Source of the DNA: Rhyacophila brunnea
Lineage: Eukaryota > Arthropoda > Insecta > Trichoptera > Rhyacophilidae
Reading direction: 5' to 3'
Assembly: GCA_022495005.1 (NCBI GenBank)
Contig: JAGYXB010000269.1
Span: forward strand, 124,001 to 188,000
Length of the DNA stretch: 64,000 bases
Program-made: the position numbers and the translations under genes
Notes under the pieces: generated by a model
Seen by the model: only the letters and a program-made list of their open reading frames with translations
The model's database searches: none
Told to the model about the DNA's origin: nothing
In this document: positions 46,086 to 59,605 of the stretch, in pieces
Numbering within the stretch: the stretch's first letter is position 1
Layout of the letters: every line of letters begins with the position of its first letter

Positions 46086-46784
46086 TTCGATAATTTGTAT
46101 ACAATATAAATATTTTACCATCAAAGAATACTGCTTTTTTCAATAATATTCATTCTTATTTTAATACTGGTAAAGAAAGTTTTGGATTTGTAATGCATTT
46201 ATGATAACCTTGAGAACATAATATCATATTTTGATAAATATGAAGATCTATTTAGTTTTGCTTGAAAATTACTTTATTACTGGAGATAACGCATAATCGC
46301 ATATTATACAAGGTGACATATCTGCTATCATGCCATATCTTTTTTCATAAATCTGCTCATTAAAAATTGAATTACATCATATGAAATTGATATTTGTGCT
46401 CGACAAACTCAACTTGAAAAAGTCTCTTTTGCTCTGTGAGTACTCCAGCCATTAAACTATTGACGCAAGTGTGTTTCTTGTAGGATGTTCTCAAATTCCA
46501 ATCATTACGTGGTTTCCACCTTTGTAGTTTAAATAAAGGTAATAACGTTACTAAATTTGCTTCATAGATGGCGTCAGGATTGCTCCAAACTTTTAAGTCT
46601 GTCTTTTTAACCAGTGCGACCGGAAGTTGTGTAGACCATTGAAACTAAAGATGAAAAAAAGACAATTTTAATGTTTTTAATTAATTATTTATTGAGAATT
46701 AGGGAATTCTAAATTTTCAAACTCTTGCAGTCTTTTTTTCGTGACGTGATCAAACAGGAATTACACACAATGCCTTGCACCGCG

Positions 46785-46965
46785 CGCATAAGTAAAGCGG
46801 CCGGACTCCAGTTTGACAACATCCTCAGTTATGTAGCAGCTTTATGATAAGAGCAACTTTTTGAATCCCACTCCGTCCATAATTATTCCAGGAATTTCTT
46901 AATAGTTGTGTTTCTGAGGCTATGTTTTTTCAATAGAGAATGCTACATTCTTTAGTATTATCTAT
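46785..46965 (+). repeat. SINE copy in RhoGAP intron
   Basis: A tRNA-like head (ATAAGAGCAACTTTTTGAATCCCACTCCGTCC) and the tail TGTGTTTCTGAGGCTATG then ATAGAGAATGCTACATTC, as in the other copies. Confidence 0.55.
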
Positions 46966-47014
46966 ATATATTCTTATGGACTTTAAATAACTGTTTTTCA
47001 TTATTAATTGTTAG

Positions 47015-47229
47015 GTATCCAATAGCCCCAGAGGTTCAGATAGTCACAAACAGAACCAAGCAGTTCGAGTCGCAGCCACCAGGAGACAGAACGGCCATGT
47101 ACAAAAGTGAGCTGGCTCGTCTCAGTACCAAGAAACCAGAACCCACTGTCGCCCTTAGAAGAAAAGAATTCGAATCAAGAGGGGGGAAGAGAGATGCCAA
47201 AAGTTTGGAAGCGCAACAATCCTTAGAAG
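47015..47229 (+). CDS. RhoGAP exon
   Basis: Acceptor TTGTTAG, phase 2 in and phase 1 out (donor GAAG|GTAATA). It reads YPIAPEVQIVTNRTKQFESQ, then YKSELARLSTKKPEP, VALRRKEFESR. Basic, probably helical sequence of the type found between PDZ and PH in ARHGAP21/23. Confidence 0.85.
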
Positions 47230-47428
47230 GTAATAATATTTTTTGAAACTATGCTTATTATATCAATGAATTGAACCAACACAAACGTAGACCCTTCCGA
47301 ATCTACCCGGCCCACACCACTGCTCTAGATTCACGCAGTTGTAGAGTCAAAGATATTTGTGTTATATTTGGTTTAACTTGTTATTTTCCTATGAACACAT
47401 GACTGACTCCATTTTGGTCTTTTTACAG

Positions 47429-47524
47429 ATGCCGATATGACTGATCCTAATCTTTCCGGCAATCAAATGGTGATAACTGGCAGTAAATATTTGACTTGTC
47501 CTCCCCCTGAAGGGTACAGTCCTG
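47429..47524 (+). CDS. RhoGAP exon
   Basis: Acceptor TTTTTACAG, phase 1 in and out, donor CCTG|GTAAGA. Encodes DADMTDPNLSGNQMV and KYLTCPPPEGYSP. No domain known; joins both neighbours in frame. Confidence 0.8.
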
Positions 47525-48320
47525 GTAAGATCATTTAAAAATATCATTTCTCGAATCCTCGTTCCTACTTTATTGTTTTGATAAGTTCAAGCAAGTCACC
47601 TAACTATAAGCAGCAACCTTTAATCTTTAGCCTTTAGCATAGACAACCAAAATGATGAAGTCGAACATAGATAATGAAATTTGTACATTTGAAACAAATT
47701 AAGAAGATTTTTTAGCTATGGACATGGTACAAAAAGAACACATATGTGCAAACCTTTGCTTATTGTTTATGTTCTTGTCAAAAAGTAAATGTTATCTCAC
47801 CTAATCTCACCGATAGGGCCATATTTAGACTGCTTTGCTTCGTGCGTGATGCCACAAGCAGATCGCATGATTATCCCTGCATTTTCGGTTGCACAAACAA
47901 CTTTTATGGTTGAACGACGATTGTTGGAGTGGTTGCAGTGAACCAAAAATCCTGGAAGTATGGTAAATGTCATTAGAAGCCTTCAGTTTGAGACATGGCA
48001 ATAGAAGTGAAAATATTATTTGGACTGGTTTTCCAATTCTCATAGCTACATAATTATAGGATTGTGCATATATTTCAGATTTATTTCTTTACATCAGAGA
48101 ACATTACAATATACAAATTCAAGATACTAAATGGGTGCAGGAAGTACATTGAGTGAAATAGATCCTGGATTTCTAACACAACATCAACCAAAACTCAATC
48201 TCACACAACCAGAATATATTGATATCTACACGAATTTGGATTACACAGTTATTGCTCTCCCATTGACCTTTTTTATCGTTTTAATACTACAACAGGTTCT
48301 GTTTATCTACATTGTTTTAG

Positions 48321-48401
48321 AATCTGAACGAGTTCCTGTGAGGATGAGATCAAACTCAACAGGAAGCGAAGGTTTACCAACGAGAAGAACTCATGCATCA
48401 G
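48321..48401 (+). CDS. RhoGAP exon
   Basis: Acceptor ATTGTTTTAG, phase 1 in and out, donor CATCAG|GTATAG. Reads ESERVPVRMRSNSTGSEGLP then TRRTHAS, a basic Ser-rich segment like a phosphorylation/14-3-3 type motif. The polypyrimidine tract is short. Confidence 0.75.
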
Positions 48402-48575
48402 GTATAGACATCTTCACTATTCACCGAGCTTTTCTAGACATACTGTTCCTTTTTTGCACCTCCAAACGCACAGCCTTTGGCTTTGGTAATGTTAGATAAT
48501 ACGATTTCTATTATATTAGGGAAAATAATAATGACAGAAGGAAAATTAATTTTTATATGACTGAAATAAGTCAAT

Positions 48576-49173
48576 ATATCGTCGGTGTTTTGTAAAAAAG
48601 GGTGAATAAACCATTTTGGCGAAATCGAGATTTTAATGGAAAAAACAATATGTACCTCACTTGCTTTGTTGTGCAAAAACGACGAATTTGTATCTCCACA
48701 AGAAAGTACTTAAAAAAGATAATAGTAAGGGTGAATATTGTCGCTTAAGAAACAACACCGCGGAAGTCAATTAATTAAAATTTTCAGGGGAAACAAAAAA
48801 CGTCTCAAAAAATTGAAAATTGATACCTTTTAACACATAAAAAAAAAAGTTAAAAGGTATCAATTTTCAATTTTTTGAGACGTTTTTTGTTTCCCCTGAA
48901 AATTTTAATTAATTGACTTCCGCGGTGTTGTTTCTTAAGCGACGATATCCACTTGTGACAGATAAAAAGCAAATGTGATATATTAGGCCTTTTAAAATAT
49001 TATATTATAAAGTCTATTATAAAGACAGTATTCCTTTTAAGCCTTATTATAAACTTGTTAGACATTTATAATCATCCACAGGTAATTAATAAATAAATGT
49101 CAAAAGTTAAAAATCCTCTCCTGTAAAATAGCATTTTGGTTAATTCACCCTTTTTACAAAACACCGACGATAT
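48576..49173. mobile_element. 598-bp inverted-end element in RhoGAP intron
   Basis: ATATCGTCGGTGTTTTGTAA and a GGGTGAAT phrase at left are inverted at right (ATTCACCC...TTACAAAACACCGACGATAT). A perfect hairpin lies inside. No ORF. Confidence 0.75.
48741..48942. repeat. Perfect 94-bp inverted repeat with 14-nt loop
   Basis: Arm 48741-48834 is the exact reverse complement of 48849-48942 (outer ends TCGCTTAAGAAACAACACC / GGTGTTGTTTCTTAAGCGA), with an A-rich loop. It lies in an intron, so the pre-mRNA would contain a 94-bp RNA duplex. Confidence 0.9.
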
Positions 49174-50149
49174 GTACCTACTCTTACTTAGTTTCCCTAA
49201 TATATAGACTTCAACAGAATATTTTATAATTAAAAATCATTTTCAATTTGGAGTACATGATCAACCATTTCCACGTCTGCAAACATTTTAATAACACCGA
49301 AAGAAATAATTCACAAAGCTTCTATTTTTATATTTATTACCCTAGATTTAAATGCCAAATATGCTTTCGGTAAAGGGTCTGCAAAATATCAAATCAGTGT
49401 CAATAAATTAACAATTTTTTTTTGTCTGGATAGGAATTCTTCCTTTTTAGTTAATTTGACTAATATTAGACGATCTTTTGTCGCAACATCTGTTGTAAGA
49501 ATTATTGAAGATGTTCCTGTCACTTGGATTGACAACTGACGAATCAAAACACCAGGAATTTACTGGCTTGAAGAATCGTTTGTCAAGTCAACCGTTTCTT
49601 CATTTTCACGCTGCACCTTATTTCATAGTAAGAAGAATCATTAATAAACAGTCCAATGTGCTCTCAACCTTCTTGCAACAGCTTCACCACACTCATACAA
49701 GGTGTATATTTCAGTGTCTCAGCGCTGGTTTCTTGCCGGGAATATATCTCGAGAGCGATTACCCAAAACTTATTTGTTTTGTATTAGTTTGTCCATTTTT
49801 CTCCAAATCTGGGCATATATTCTTCTACAGATTGGATGTTACTTAACAGACAATTTTACAATAAATGGTTTTCAGTTATTCATTCAATGGCTTTGGAGAC
49901 ACTTGTTCTGCCACTATACCGCTGTGTATATCTTAAATGAAAGTACATACATACCTAAATAATGGAAAAGTTTCAAAGAGTTAAGATCGACTCAGTCTCC
50001 GTGCCATGATTTTTAAACATAAAATAATATCTGATTTGATTTGAGAAATTCTCCCTGTTCATTACTCAATATTGGACAATCCTAGAGGACGTGATATGCA
50101 TCCTTAATTAATTATCAGTGGTTAATCTTTCTTTGCGTCCTCAAAATTC

Positions 50150-50365
50150 CTTGGACTGACTGGGTGACAAATGTTTACGTTCTCAAACGAATGGGAAAGG
50201 ACCGAGAAGTTCTGTGTCCTACAGTACCTCGGCCACCACATTATGAGACGACAAAAGCATTCCCCAACTTGTCACCCAAGGAAAGGTCAATAGTCACATT
50301 CCGTGGCTTAAGAAGCTCCATGATTTGCACAAGTGCACCTCCACCGATATAGCATGATAAGAAGA
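50150..50365 (+). pseudogene. LINE ORF C-terminal remnant
   Basis: Plus-strand reading, with frame changes, gives VTNVYVLKRMGKDREVL and YLGHHIMRR and later LRSSMICTSAPPP, in the order (N-x-x-V-L-x-R-M-G-K, Y-L-G-H-I-M-R, L-R) found at the C-terminus of non-LTR retrotransposon proteins in insects. Broken by stops. Confidence 0.55.
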
Positions 50366-51879
50366 AGAATCTTTCTTAAATGACCGAAATTGAATTGGTC
50401 TGAAGATATTAGCTGTATAGCAGAACTCAATTAAAAAAATGAAATATATATATATACACCTTCGGCACACCTAGATTATTTTTAAATATGTGTTTATATT
50501 TATATACCTACCCGATTGTGTCGAAATACAAAGAGGCAATAAAATATAAAAAAATTGATTTGATTTGCATTTGCATATTCTTCACCATCCTCACCAAGTT
50601 TAGCTTGATAATAGATATTTTATTTGTTCAAAAGATTCTTCATTACAATATTATAATGATGTATCTATTGTACTTACAATTTCCCTATTACAATAATCCC
50701 TTGCCATTTAAATATATTTGTAATCACAATTTGTAATCAGAAATAAACCTCTTATTTGAGAACTGATGACAAACTCATTAATGGCAAGCGATTATTGTAT
50801 GACCATTTTTTATTCATGATGTAAATGATACAACTACTAGCCACAACGTAGGTTCTAAAATCTCATCACGCCATTGTAAATAAAACACTGATACTTATTT
50901 CTCATTTCTTGTGAATATCAGCTCTGTGGTGCAGTTCTATTAATTGTATTTTTTTAGCAAGACTATATTATATTGTTTTCCAACGGTTAAATTGTTATTC
51001 CTCAATAGTAGCATGTATTCATAGATTGAATACCTACGTTTTTAATTCTCAATCTGATTATGCTAATCTGTAATTTGGTTATGTATGTCTTTTGACAAAT
51101 GATGCGTCTATTTTCAAAACCGATTCAATGTACACATTTCAATGTTCTATGTATCTATTTGAGTTATTTATGTTTACAAATGTTTCGGTGTATAAACCCA
51201 TCTTCAGTATGGTCGACTATAACTCGTCCGGTCTTCTTAAGTTATAGTCAAACGCTTCGAAGACGGGTTTATAGCCCGAATCATATATGTCAACATAAAT
51301 AACTCGGGATAAAATTAGAATCAACAAAATAAAAAACTTCATTTCAAAACCATTATAAAAGAGTTCAATGTAAACTCCAGTTCAATTAATATGTAATTTT
51401 TTATTAACCATTTAACGCAATTGTAATAAATTTAAAAATAAATATTTGGATGTATCAGCATTTATTTGTATAATAGTGTCAAGTTTTCAAACATTTTTTT
51501 TTGACAAGTTTGAAAATTATAGATCATTATGAATTGTGTGAAATTACATTACACAATATGAAATATGTTGTTAGATTTTGACTATATGTGGACTTTTCAG
51601 TTTTTGGAAATCGACGCCTCAAATGACACAATTTTTTAAACATAAACAGATTAGAATGCTTTTAAATAATATGTACATGAAGCGCATTTCTTTTTGTAAA
51701 TTACTATTTCCACGATCACTTCCATCTTAATGAAGAGCAAAGTTTTGCTTTGTAACCGAGTTCAGTTTTTTTTATCCGTGGCGAGGATTATCAAAATATG
51801 GTTGTCGAGGCTTTAATCTTCACCCCGCTGTTCGCTTTCAAGCCCCATAAGATTTTTTTGTTGTTGTGCTTATGTCAAG

Positions 51880-52329
51880 ATGGCAGCTACGTGAAGAGAA
51901 GATTTGCGCTCAGCAAAGAGGACATGGAGGCGTTAGTCAAGGAAAACGGAATCGGCAATGAAAACAATTGCAACGGACGCATAGCCCCTCAATGTGATAG
52001 CAAACAAGTTCCTAATGGCTTTAACAATGTCAACCGTGATAGTAATAATATAAGTAAGAGCAAAAACGAAAGCTCGATTACCGGGATGAAGTCAGGGGAT
52101 CAAAAAAGAGAAAGGAAGCCGGAAGCGATGGCCACACTCTCGCCGGAGAACAGCTTAAAGCGAGATAATCACAGTACTGTGAGAGATAAGAAGCCGGAGA
52201 GGCCGAATCAGTTGAGCCTGGCTCCGGGTGGCAGTTTTGTCTTTCCCGGCGGGCTGGGAGGGCTTCTGGCGTTCGCGTCGTCCCCCACCACGCCTTCATC
52301 CCCCCCTTCGCAGCCTCACTCGCCTTCAG
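51880..52329 (+). CDS. RhoGAP exon: second disordered region
   Basis: Acceptor TATGTCAAG, phase 1 in and out, donor CTTCAG|GTCAGC. 150 codons: DGSYVKRRFALSKEDMEALV, a polar Asn/Lys-rich stretch, then an FPGGLGGLLAF block and PTTPSSPPSQPHSPSG. No named domain. It joins both neighbours in frame. GC content rises towards its 3' end. Confidence 0.85.
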
Positions 52330-53539
52330 GTCAGCTCACTTCCTCTCTCGCTGGACTGGAATCTTTACTTTAGTTGCATCTCCGCTCTGGCATGGACGCA
52401 TGGCATTCACTAACACCTCCATCAATATTTTTATTCCAATGTTAATTATCAATTAGTTATTTTTATCCATAATCTAACTTGGAAGCATCACTTACAATAT
52501 TTCTAATAGATCCTTTATTAGAGATTTTTTGTTCAGTTGAGTACTAGATCACCAACAGATTATAATACTATTAAAAAAAAGAACACAAAGCTATTTAAAA
52601 GAAATAAAGTCACCTATTTACCAAAATTGTCAGGATGGGGCTAATCACTTAGCTTTAATGGATGCACGTATGCTTGGTGAGATATGATTGATTTACAAGT
52701 TCGATTGTGGATTATAATTTTGTTAATAACCGTGTACCAAAGGTATTGAAATATAATATTGAATGGATTGTTTAATGGCTTTTCTCTATGACAATCATAA
52801 GCTAAAGATAAACTGACATTGATGTCGTAAAAAAATGTCTATTATGTATTAGGTATTTGAACAGTCCTCAATAATTAATGGAAAATAACCTTGTATGTGC
52901 ATTTCTTATTAATTTTTATTGAACTAGCTACTAGACCAAAATGTGTATCGCTTTAGATGCTTTTGAATGCTTCCTTCATACTTTGTTAATATTTCCACGC
53001 ATATTCATTTTATTAACACATCTTTTTTATGGTAGGAATATGTATTGTGACCAGAATGCTCTTAAGTTTAAGGTGTGTCTCTCAATTCTTAATACCTTGT
53101 TGTACTTGAAATATTTAATTGTTGATTTATCCCGTTTCAACTAAGGATGTTTACTTGTAATATTTTGTATTGCAAATAAAAAATGCACAGTAAATACTAA
53201 CCTTATTATATCGAAGACGTCTGGCTTTTTAACCAAAGTATTCTTTTGTACTCTGAAATACTTCTTTTTGTGTACATTTCCCTAAATCTAATTCTATTGA
53301 TAAGAAAGAATTCGTTAAAAATACACTGTAAAACACACATATTATATAATATATACCTACTATGTTGTATTCTATACAAATTATTAAATTACTACTTAAA
53401 TGTCCAATATGTTCTCAATGCAAACTTTTTTGTCTCATATTTCTCAAATTACTGGTTTATATCCTGCGTTCATTATAGAATATTAAAGAAAGATTTTATT
53501 GAATGCTTTTATAAATATAAATAGACATTCTGTTTACAG

Positions 53540-53596
53540 GTATTTCAATGGACGATGGCGTCATACGGAGACAGAAGAATGCTTCAAATCTCGGAG
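53540..53596 (+). CDS. RhoGAP exon (57 nt)
   Basis: Acceptor TGTTTACAG, donor CGGAG|GTAATG, phase 1 in and out. Encodes GISMDDGVIRRQKNASNLG. Small symmetric exon, so it could be skipped without a frame change. Confidence 0.75.
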
Positions 53597-54334
53597 GTAA
53601 TGTTCAATTTTTTATTTCCACTACTTGTCCGGTAAAGGATGTCCAAAAATTCAACAATGTTAGTGATATAAAATTAGTTAAGATCACATTAGTAGAGCTT
53701 TGCTAGTGCATCAATAATATCTACTCTTGCAGGGTTTGGTTGAGTGAAGCAAAGTTTCTCAATCTTTCTTAGATTGTTGATATTACGTCGCTATAGGATT
53801 GTTTTGTCGAATATCCGTTTTCGCCGAAATCGACCTTTTAATGCAGAATGTTTTTTTGTATTTGAATGGATTAGAACCATCCTTTTCTTTAAATTACTTT
53901 GTAATTGTTATAAATACATCATTCATATGCTGTAAAAATAACAATTTAAATATCTCCATGTATTTAAATATAGGATTATGAAATTTGTTTTTCGTCTCCT
54001 GAACATTTGGTCTATTCGACAAACCAATCCTACAGCGACGATCAGTAAACTACAAGTCAAATCTCAGGCTTCTTATTTGTATTATATAAGGACCAAAAAG
54101 TTTTTCTTTACTGATGCATAAATATTCATTTTTTACACAAGATTATCTAATGGGATTGATTGATTATCTAATGGGAATTTGCAGATCTTTTTAAAATAAA
54201 TAATCAATTTAGGTTTGACTGAAAATAAATAACATTCCATACTATTAATATTAACCCTTTCTCTAACTTAACTAAAAAATTTTCTTTCGTCTTATGCAGG
54301 AATTATTGCATTACCGTACCTGTTTCACAATGTA

Positions 54335-54603
54335 CAGTAGACTCCCGATTATCCGGGCACGAATAATGCGGATAAACCGAACTCTAGTTTTTTTCTTTTG
54401 AAATACTACATATTATACATATCTAAAGCAGAGAATTATTTTAACATGTTTAATACTCATTTATTAAGAAAATCTGTGGTTTTGGTTTGTTTGCAGGAAT
54501 CTTTCTAATATCAGATCAAATTTTCCTAAGCGAGGTTCATGTTTACGAAAGCAAACGATTTTTTTAAAATTAAATTCATGCACGGATAATCGAGAATTTA
54601 TTG
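54335..54603. mobile_element. Tigger/pogo-like MITE in RhoGAP intron
   Basis: Starts CAGTAGACTCCCGATTATCC after a TA and ends ATAATCGAGAATTTATTG before a TA. Inverted ends and TA duplication fit a Tc1/mariner-type (pogo) non-autonomous element. Confidence 0.6.
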
Positions 54604-55043
54604 TATTTTAATACTTAAATGTCAGTTTGCCAATATATACATAGATTTATTAATTGGTACTTCTTTCGGCACTCTTTGGTATTCCTTTTATCGATGATTT
54701 AACAAATAGGTAGCTAAAATAATTGCATGCCGACTGAAATATAAAATATTTTAGAACTTGTGACGTATTCTAGTAAGAAACAAATTTAAATTGTATGCCT
54801 ACACAATATTGTCCTTCATATGTACATGAATATGCTACATTTAGAACTGGAAAACGGCATCTGAGGACTAGAGGAGTAGAGATCTTTACTTGGCTAAGTC
54901 GTGGATCTATCCAGACTATGAAGACGTGACAATATAAGTAATCTATGAATTTTTTGTAATTCATAACAATGATAAAGTATCCATTGCGTCATATGATATT
55001 ATTTGCTTTCAATGTGTAGGTAATGTGTATTTGAATTTTTTAG

Positions 55044-55158
55044 ATGAAGAAGAAAGAGCGATGCGACGGGTTTCTTATCTGAAAGCGACATGGGGCGACC
55101 GTGTCCATGCAGACAGCGATCAGGAGCTCAGCGATACCGAAAGCCAACTCCTCAAGAG
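55044..55158 (+). CDS. RhoGAP exon with the conserved RRVSYLKATWG block
   Basis: Acceptor AATTTTTTAG, phase 1 in, phase 2 out (AAGAG|GTGAGA). Reads DEEERAMRRVSYLKATWGDR then VHADSDQELSDTES. The R-R-x-S-Y-L-K-A-T-W-G-(D/E)-R and D-S-D-x-E-L-S-D-T-E pattern is one of the strongest family markers of ARHGAP21/23, just ahead of the PH domain. Confidence 0.9.
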
Positions 55159-55830
55159 GTGAGAATAATATCCGCATCCGTTTGACAATCTTCAGCATTA
55201 AATTTGTGCCCATAGACATCTAACAATAGTACCAAACAGTTATTTGACAAAATTATTAATGTGAATGTGAAATGAAGGATTATTAATATTGACAGAATAT
55301 GCCAAGTATGAGATGTGTATATTTTTTTATGTCCAGAAAGTGTTGAAACAAAACGCAAAGTGTCCGCGGTATTTCAAACTGACATCATGAATGCCGTATT
55401 CTAACTCTCCATTTTAGTGCATACATGAAATTAATGAAACCACTATAAATATTATTAGGATTGTCGAAAACATTGCGTCATTAATGCAGTTATAATTCCT
55501 TGTAACTAAAATGCCACCATATTACATGTTATTAACTACTTTGCCGAATGAGCTACGATATTAAAGCATAAAATTTATTAATTTAAAATATGAGTTTTTA
55601 AATTTTACTTTAGTTAGGTAAATACATAATAATATAGAGTAGGCAACCTTTTCTCACAGGAAGGTTACATTAAGTTGGCCATAACCTAATATAGCCTTCA
55701 AGAAGCTTCAATGAAATGCTCTTCAGAATGTACATTATATTACACAAATCTAACTAGACATTGTGTACTACTAATTAACATAAAATCATTTTATTTAATT
55801 TGATATAATTTCGGTTTAGAACCAATATAT

Positions 55831-56371
55831 CAGTGGCGAGGGGTGGAGGTAGGCCCTTAAGATTTGCAATACATAGTGCACACTAACTTTGTCAGTCAAA
55901 CTTACTTGTTTCCATAGAACTAAGAATACAATTTGCAGATGGTGCTAGTTAGTTTTTTTTAAATTCAATTAAACCCTGCCTAAACCAAACCATAATATTT
56001 TAAGTATGCTATGGGCGATCTGATAAAAATAGTGCATACTTTTTCAGTCATACTTATTTGTTTTCGTTGAATGAAGAATACATACAATTCAGATGATGCT
56101 GGTTTTTATTTTTTTTTTACTTAAATATCAAAAAATATGTAGGTTTAATGGCATAATTTTAGATATTTTATAGATAAACGAATATTTTTTTGACTATTAT
56201 CTACTGTGGCTTGGATTATGCCGGGCATAATTGAATTTAAAAAAAATAACAAATACTATCTACACACTGTAGTGTTCGTTCAATGGAAATAAATAGATAA
56301 TATGACTGACAAAGTTTAGTGTGCACTATTTATGTCGGATCTTAACATTCTACCTCCACCCTTTGCCACTG
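55831..56371. mobile_element. MITE with inverted ends in RhoGAP intron
   Basis: CAGTGGCGAGGGGTGGAGG at left and CCTCCACCCTTTGCCACTG at right, with a further shared inverted block (AGTGCACACTAACTTTGTCA). About 540 bp, no ORF, target duplication unclear. Confidence 0.65.
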
Positions 56372-56818
56372 CCTGCAATATGTCCTGGGTTAATTCTTAG
56401 GCATGACAATTTAATTTAGAATTATTTGTGTTCAGAGCCAAGCTTGTTATTAAATTGATTATTGAGTATTTGTGGGTATAAAATATTTATTAAGTATAAA
56501 ATTGTTTTAGATGATTTATTTGTGATAATAGATTGTATTTAGTCTACTGAAGACATCAAAATCAAAATTGATAATATGAAAACCCTGCCATCATTGGTTG
56601 AATTCATTTTTTCCACGACCCGGGTTAAGCATTTAAGAATCTTTACCATACCAATTTACCATAGGTGAATATAATTGCTTATTTCATAAATATTGCATTA
56701 TTGCTTTTGGCGTTATCGGAATTAATTTAAAAATAAATAGAGCTTGAAATAGATTAAGATAATAAGAATGCAATCATATAAATGTAAAAATTGGTCGCAA
56801 CGGGGATAGCGCTCACAG

Positions 56819-56896
56819 AAGATGGCGCCCGCCACGCTTCCCAGATGACATTCAGCCGCTCCGGAGACTCTTCGAAGACCTCACCACGCAACCACG
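56819..56896 (+). CDS. RhoGAP exon (78 nt), likely cassette
   Basis: Acceptor CGCTCACAG before AAGATGG, donor CCACG|GTAACG. Phase 2 in and 2 out, encoding RRWRPPRFPDDIQPLRRLFE then DLTTQPR. It is GC-rich, has good splice sites and keeps the frame of the exons on both sides. Since its length is a multiple of three, transcripts with or without it would both be readable. Confidence 0.8.
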
Positions 56897-59605
56897 GTAA
56901 CGAAAACAATCAGCAAAACACCCAGCAAGTGTGCCATGAACGCTAAACAAGCTCGCACGCGCGCTCAATCCAACGCTGCAGAATATTTTGTTGTGAAAGG
57001 GCTGTCACCTAATCAAACCATCATTTCTTTTTGTTTATTTATCTGTGCTGTTTTTTTTTTCACCAGAGTATAAAAGTATACTCATTGAAATAATATTGTG
57101 AAGTACAAAAATCTATTTGGATTCTAAGAGAGAAACGCGTTCCCATTTTACCGGAACTTTTCTAAAAGTTTGTATTAGCTATTCAATATCAATGTTACCT
57201 ACTACTTAACGCATCTGTAACATTGTGTGGTTTTATATTTTTCATATTTCAAGCTTTCAATAAGCTATACCCTCATAATATGTAATTAAAAACACATCTT
57301 CCATTATTTCCAGAGTTGTCACCAACTTAAAACAAATCCAAATAGTTTTTTTTTATTGTTCAGTCATCAAGAAATTTGTTCCCGATTTTTTCCTACGTAA
57401 CATCATTAAATATTTTGCCATCTAACATTGTATTATAGTGACACTCAGTTCATATTTAGCAGATTTTTGAAAAAATCACATTTTATTAAATTTGTCCTAA
57501 TAACCCTACAGCTCTTATACAGAATGTGTTTTTCTTATATACTCACTAATAAAATAACAAGTTTTCATTATCCAGATGTAAATATACATTGTTAACAAAA
57601 ATGTTTTTGTTTTATCATAACCCCGAATTGATCACTTAGCAATCAATATCAATGGTTTGTTTTATTTATTAAATCTGTACACGATAATATTCAATAGAAT
57701 TCTCCACATACTTCAGTAATACTCTTCAAATTTATAATACTTACATTATAATAAAATAAATGGCTTATTGTCATTTACACTTTCTTCTGTAATTTTTGTC
57801 CATAATTGATGATATAAAAAAACAATCTACAAAGCTGATTTTTTCAATTGATTAGACACTATAGGTATACATACAAAATTAAACAATTACTTTTTACTTA
57901 ATCTGTTCTATCAACTAGCATTAGAATTGAGCCTTTCTCCACAAAAAGAGCGTGATCGCGATGATGACGGTTTTCAGTAAATCAGTTCAATTGATATGCC
58001 ATACATTTGTCTTCACACCAACCAAAATTTATTTATTCTCAACAACAAATGCCACTAGAAATGATAGAGTGGTGATGAGCAGCATTTCGTATCATATTAT
58101 TAAATGTATGAACTGCCGTATCGTGTTTAATCGATATTATCTTAAAACAAAGATTTCAGGAAACACTACTTTTCCAGAGAGGTGCCCAATTTTGTACAAT
58201 AAATTATTTTGATATCTAAAACTTGAAAGTTAGAACAATGCAAGTGTACACTCATTACACCAATTGCATAGGCTGTATAGATATTTGATTAATTAATTTA
58301 GTTGTTCATCGTAATCTATATGCCCAGGGTAGGCTTTAGCCTCCCCCGGGACTGCTTTCCACTGAATCCTTTCCCTGACCATTCTTCTCCAGTGTCCCAG
58401 GCCTCACCATCACAGTTATGTCTTCTCCCAAGCAATTGGGGTCACCTCTTCATCTGCCTCTATCTTTTAATTTCTGGGACTTCAATAACCTGTCAATTCT
58501 ATTACTATTCTTCAACAAAAAAAACACTCAACATTTTTATCAAATTCTATAATCTATATAACTATTTTTACTTACACGATAAAAAAAAAATCGCTACTGA
58601 AGAAATCGATTAATAATCTAATTGGCAACATCATATAATCCAATATAGGTATACTGAGAGAATTGGAGAATCACCAAACAGTGATAGGATTCACAGCATT
58701 GGGCTTGTTGATATTTTTTGGCTTATAGCGCACAACCGACTACCTTTGGAGTCTGCTTTTGAATGGCGGAATGATGGCGCTCAAATTGTCACATATGTTG
58801 TTAAATTATTTCATTGTACAAAGTTTCAAATGAATCGCTTCGGCTTTGATATTGGTGTACACGGAAGAATAATAATATTGTGCATTCAAAAATGTACTTA
58901 TTGTCATTATGAATAGGCGATAATATATACATAATAATATAAGTAATGTTGTACAAAAGCATGCATGAATAGTGTTTTGTACAAATAAATGTCATCAATA
59001 ATCAATTGTATTTATTATAGGTATCATTTAAGTGGATTTATAAAACAAAAAAACTATTTTTTTGCAGGATATTTTCTTTTCTTAAATTCGTGCCCTTATT
59101 TTGTTGATTATATTAAATCAGTTGTTCATATATTTTTTTTATTTAGCCAAAATAAAATAATGCTTTTCTAAAAAAGTTTCGATTATCTCCATAATTTTTG
59201 AGTTATTGATATCGATAGTTTTTTCAGGCTAATATAATTTGGGCTAAATACCCATTGTTAACGTAAGTTATATCTAAGCAATTTCTCTCTAAAATAAATA
59301 GTATATTAATTAAAAGTTACATCTCACCACACCAATGTCGTGTACAAGGGATGAAACTAATATTTCCGAGAACGCGGCCTCTCCACTCCAGCACGATTCT
59401 CAAAACGAGCATTAAAGTTTACTGTTTAAATTGATTCTTGTAAGGATGTATTAATTTACAGCCCAAAACCATTGTAATGAAGTTCCACCACGCTATTGCC
59501 AGTTAAAACAGCAGCAGTTCATCATTTTGTGGTGTCATCTTCTTCCACCGTCCTTCAACCACATGTGTATTTTTTGTTATCTAATAATTCCACTTTTCTT
59601 ACTAG

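Noticed and set aside
48080..48153. Possible extra RhoGAP exon after TATATTTCAG, in phase 1, open for 24 codons
   Set aside because: It runs into a stop (TGA) and shows no family-like sequence; the exon at 48321 continues the frame better. It could at most be an alternative end.
58310..58480. GC-richer patch with CCCCCGGGACTGC, possible exon
   Set aside because: No frame joins the RhoGAP exons and no motif was recognised; probably repeat DNA.
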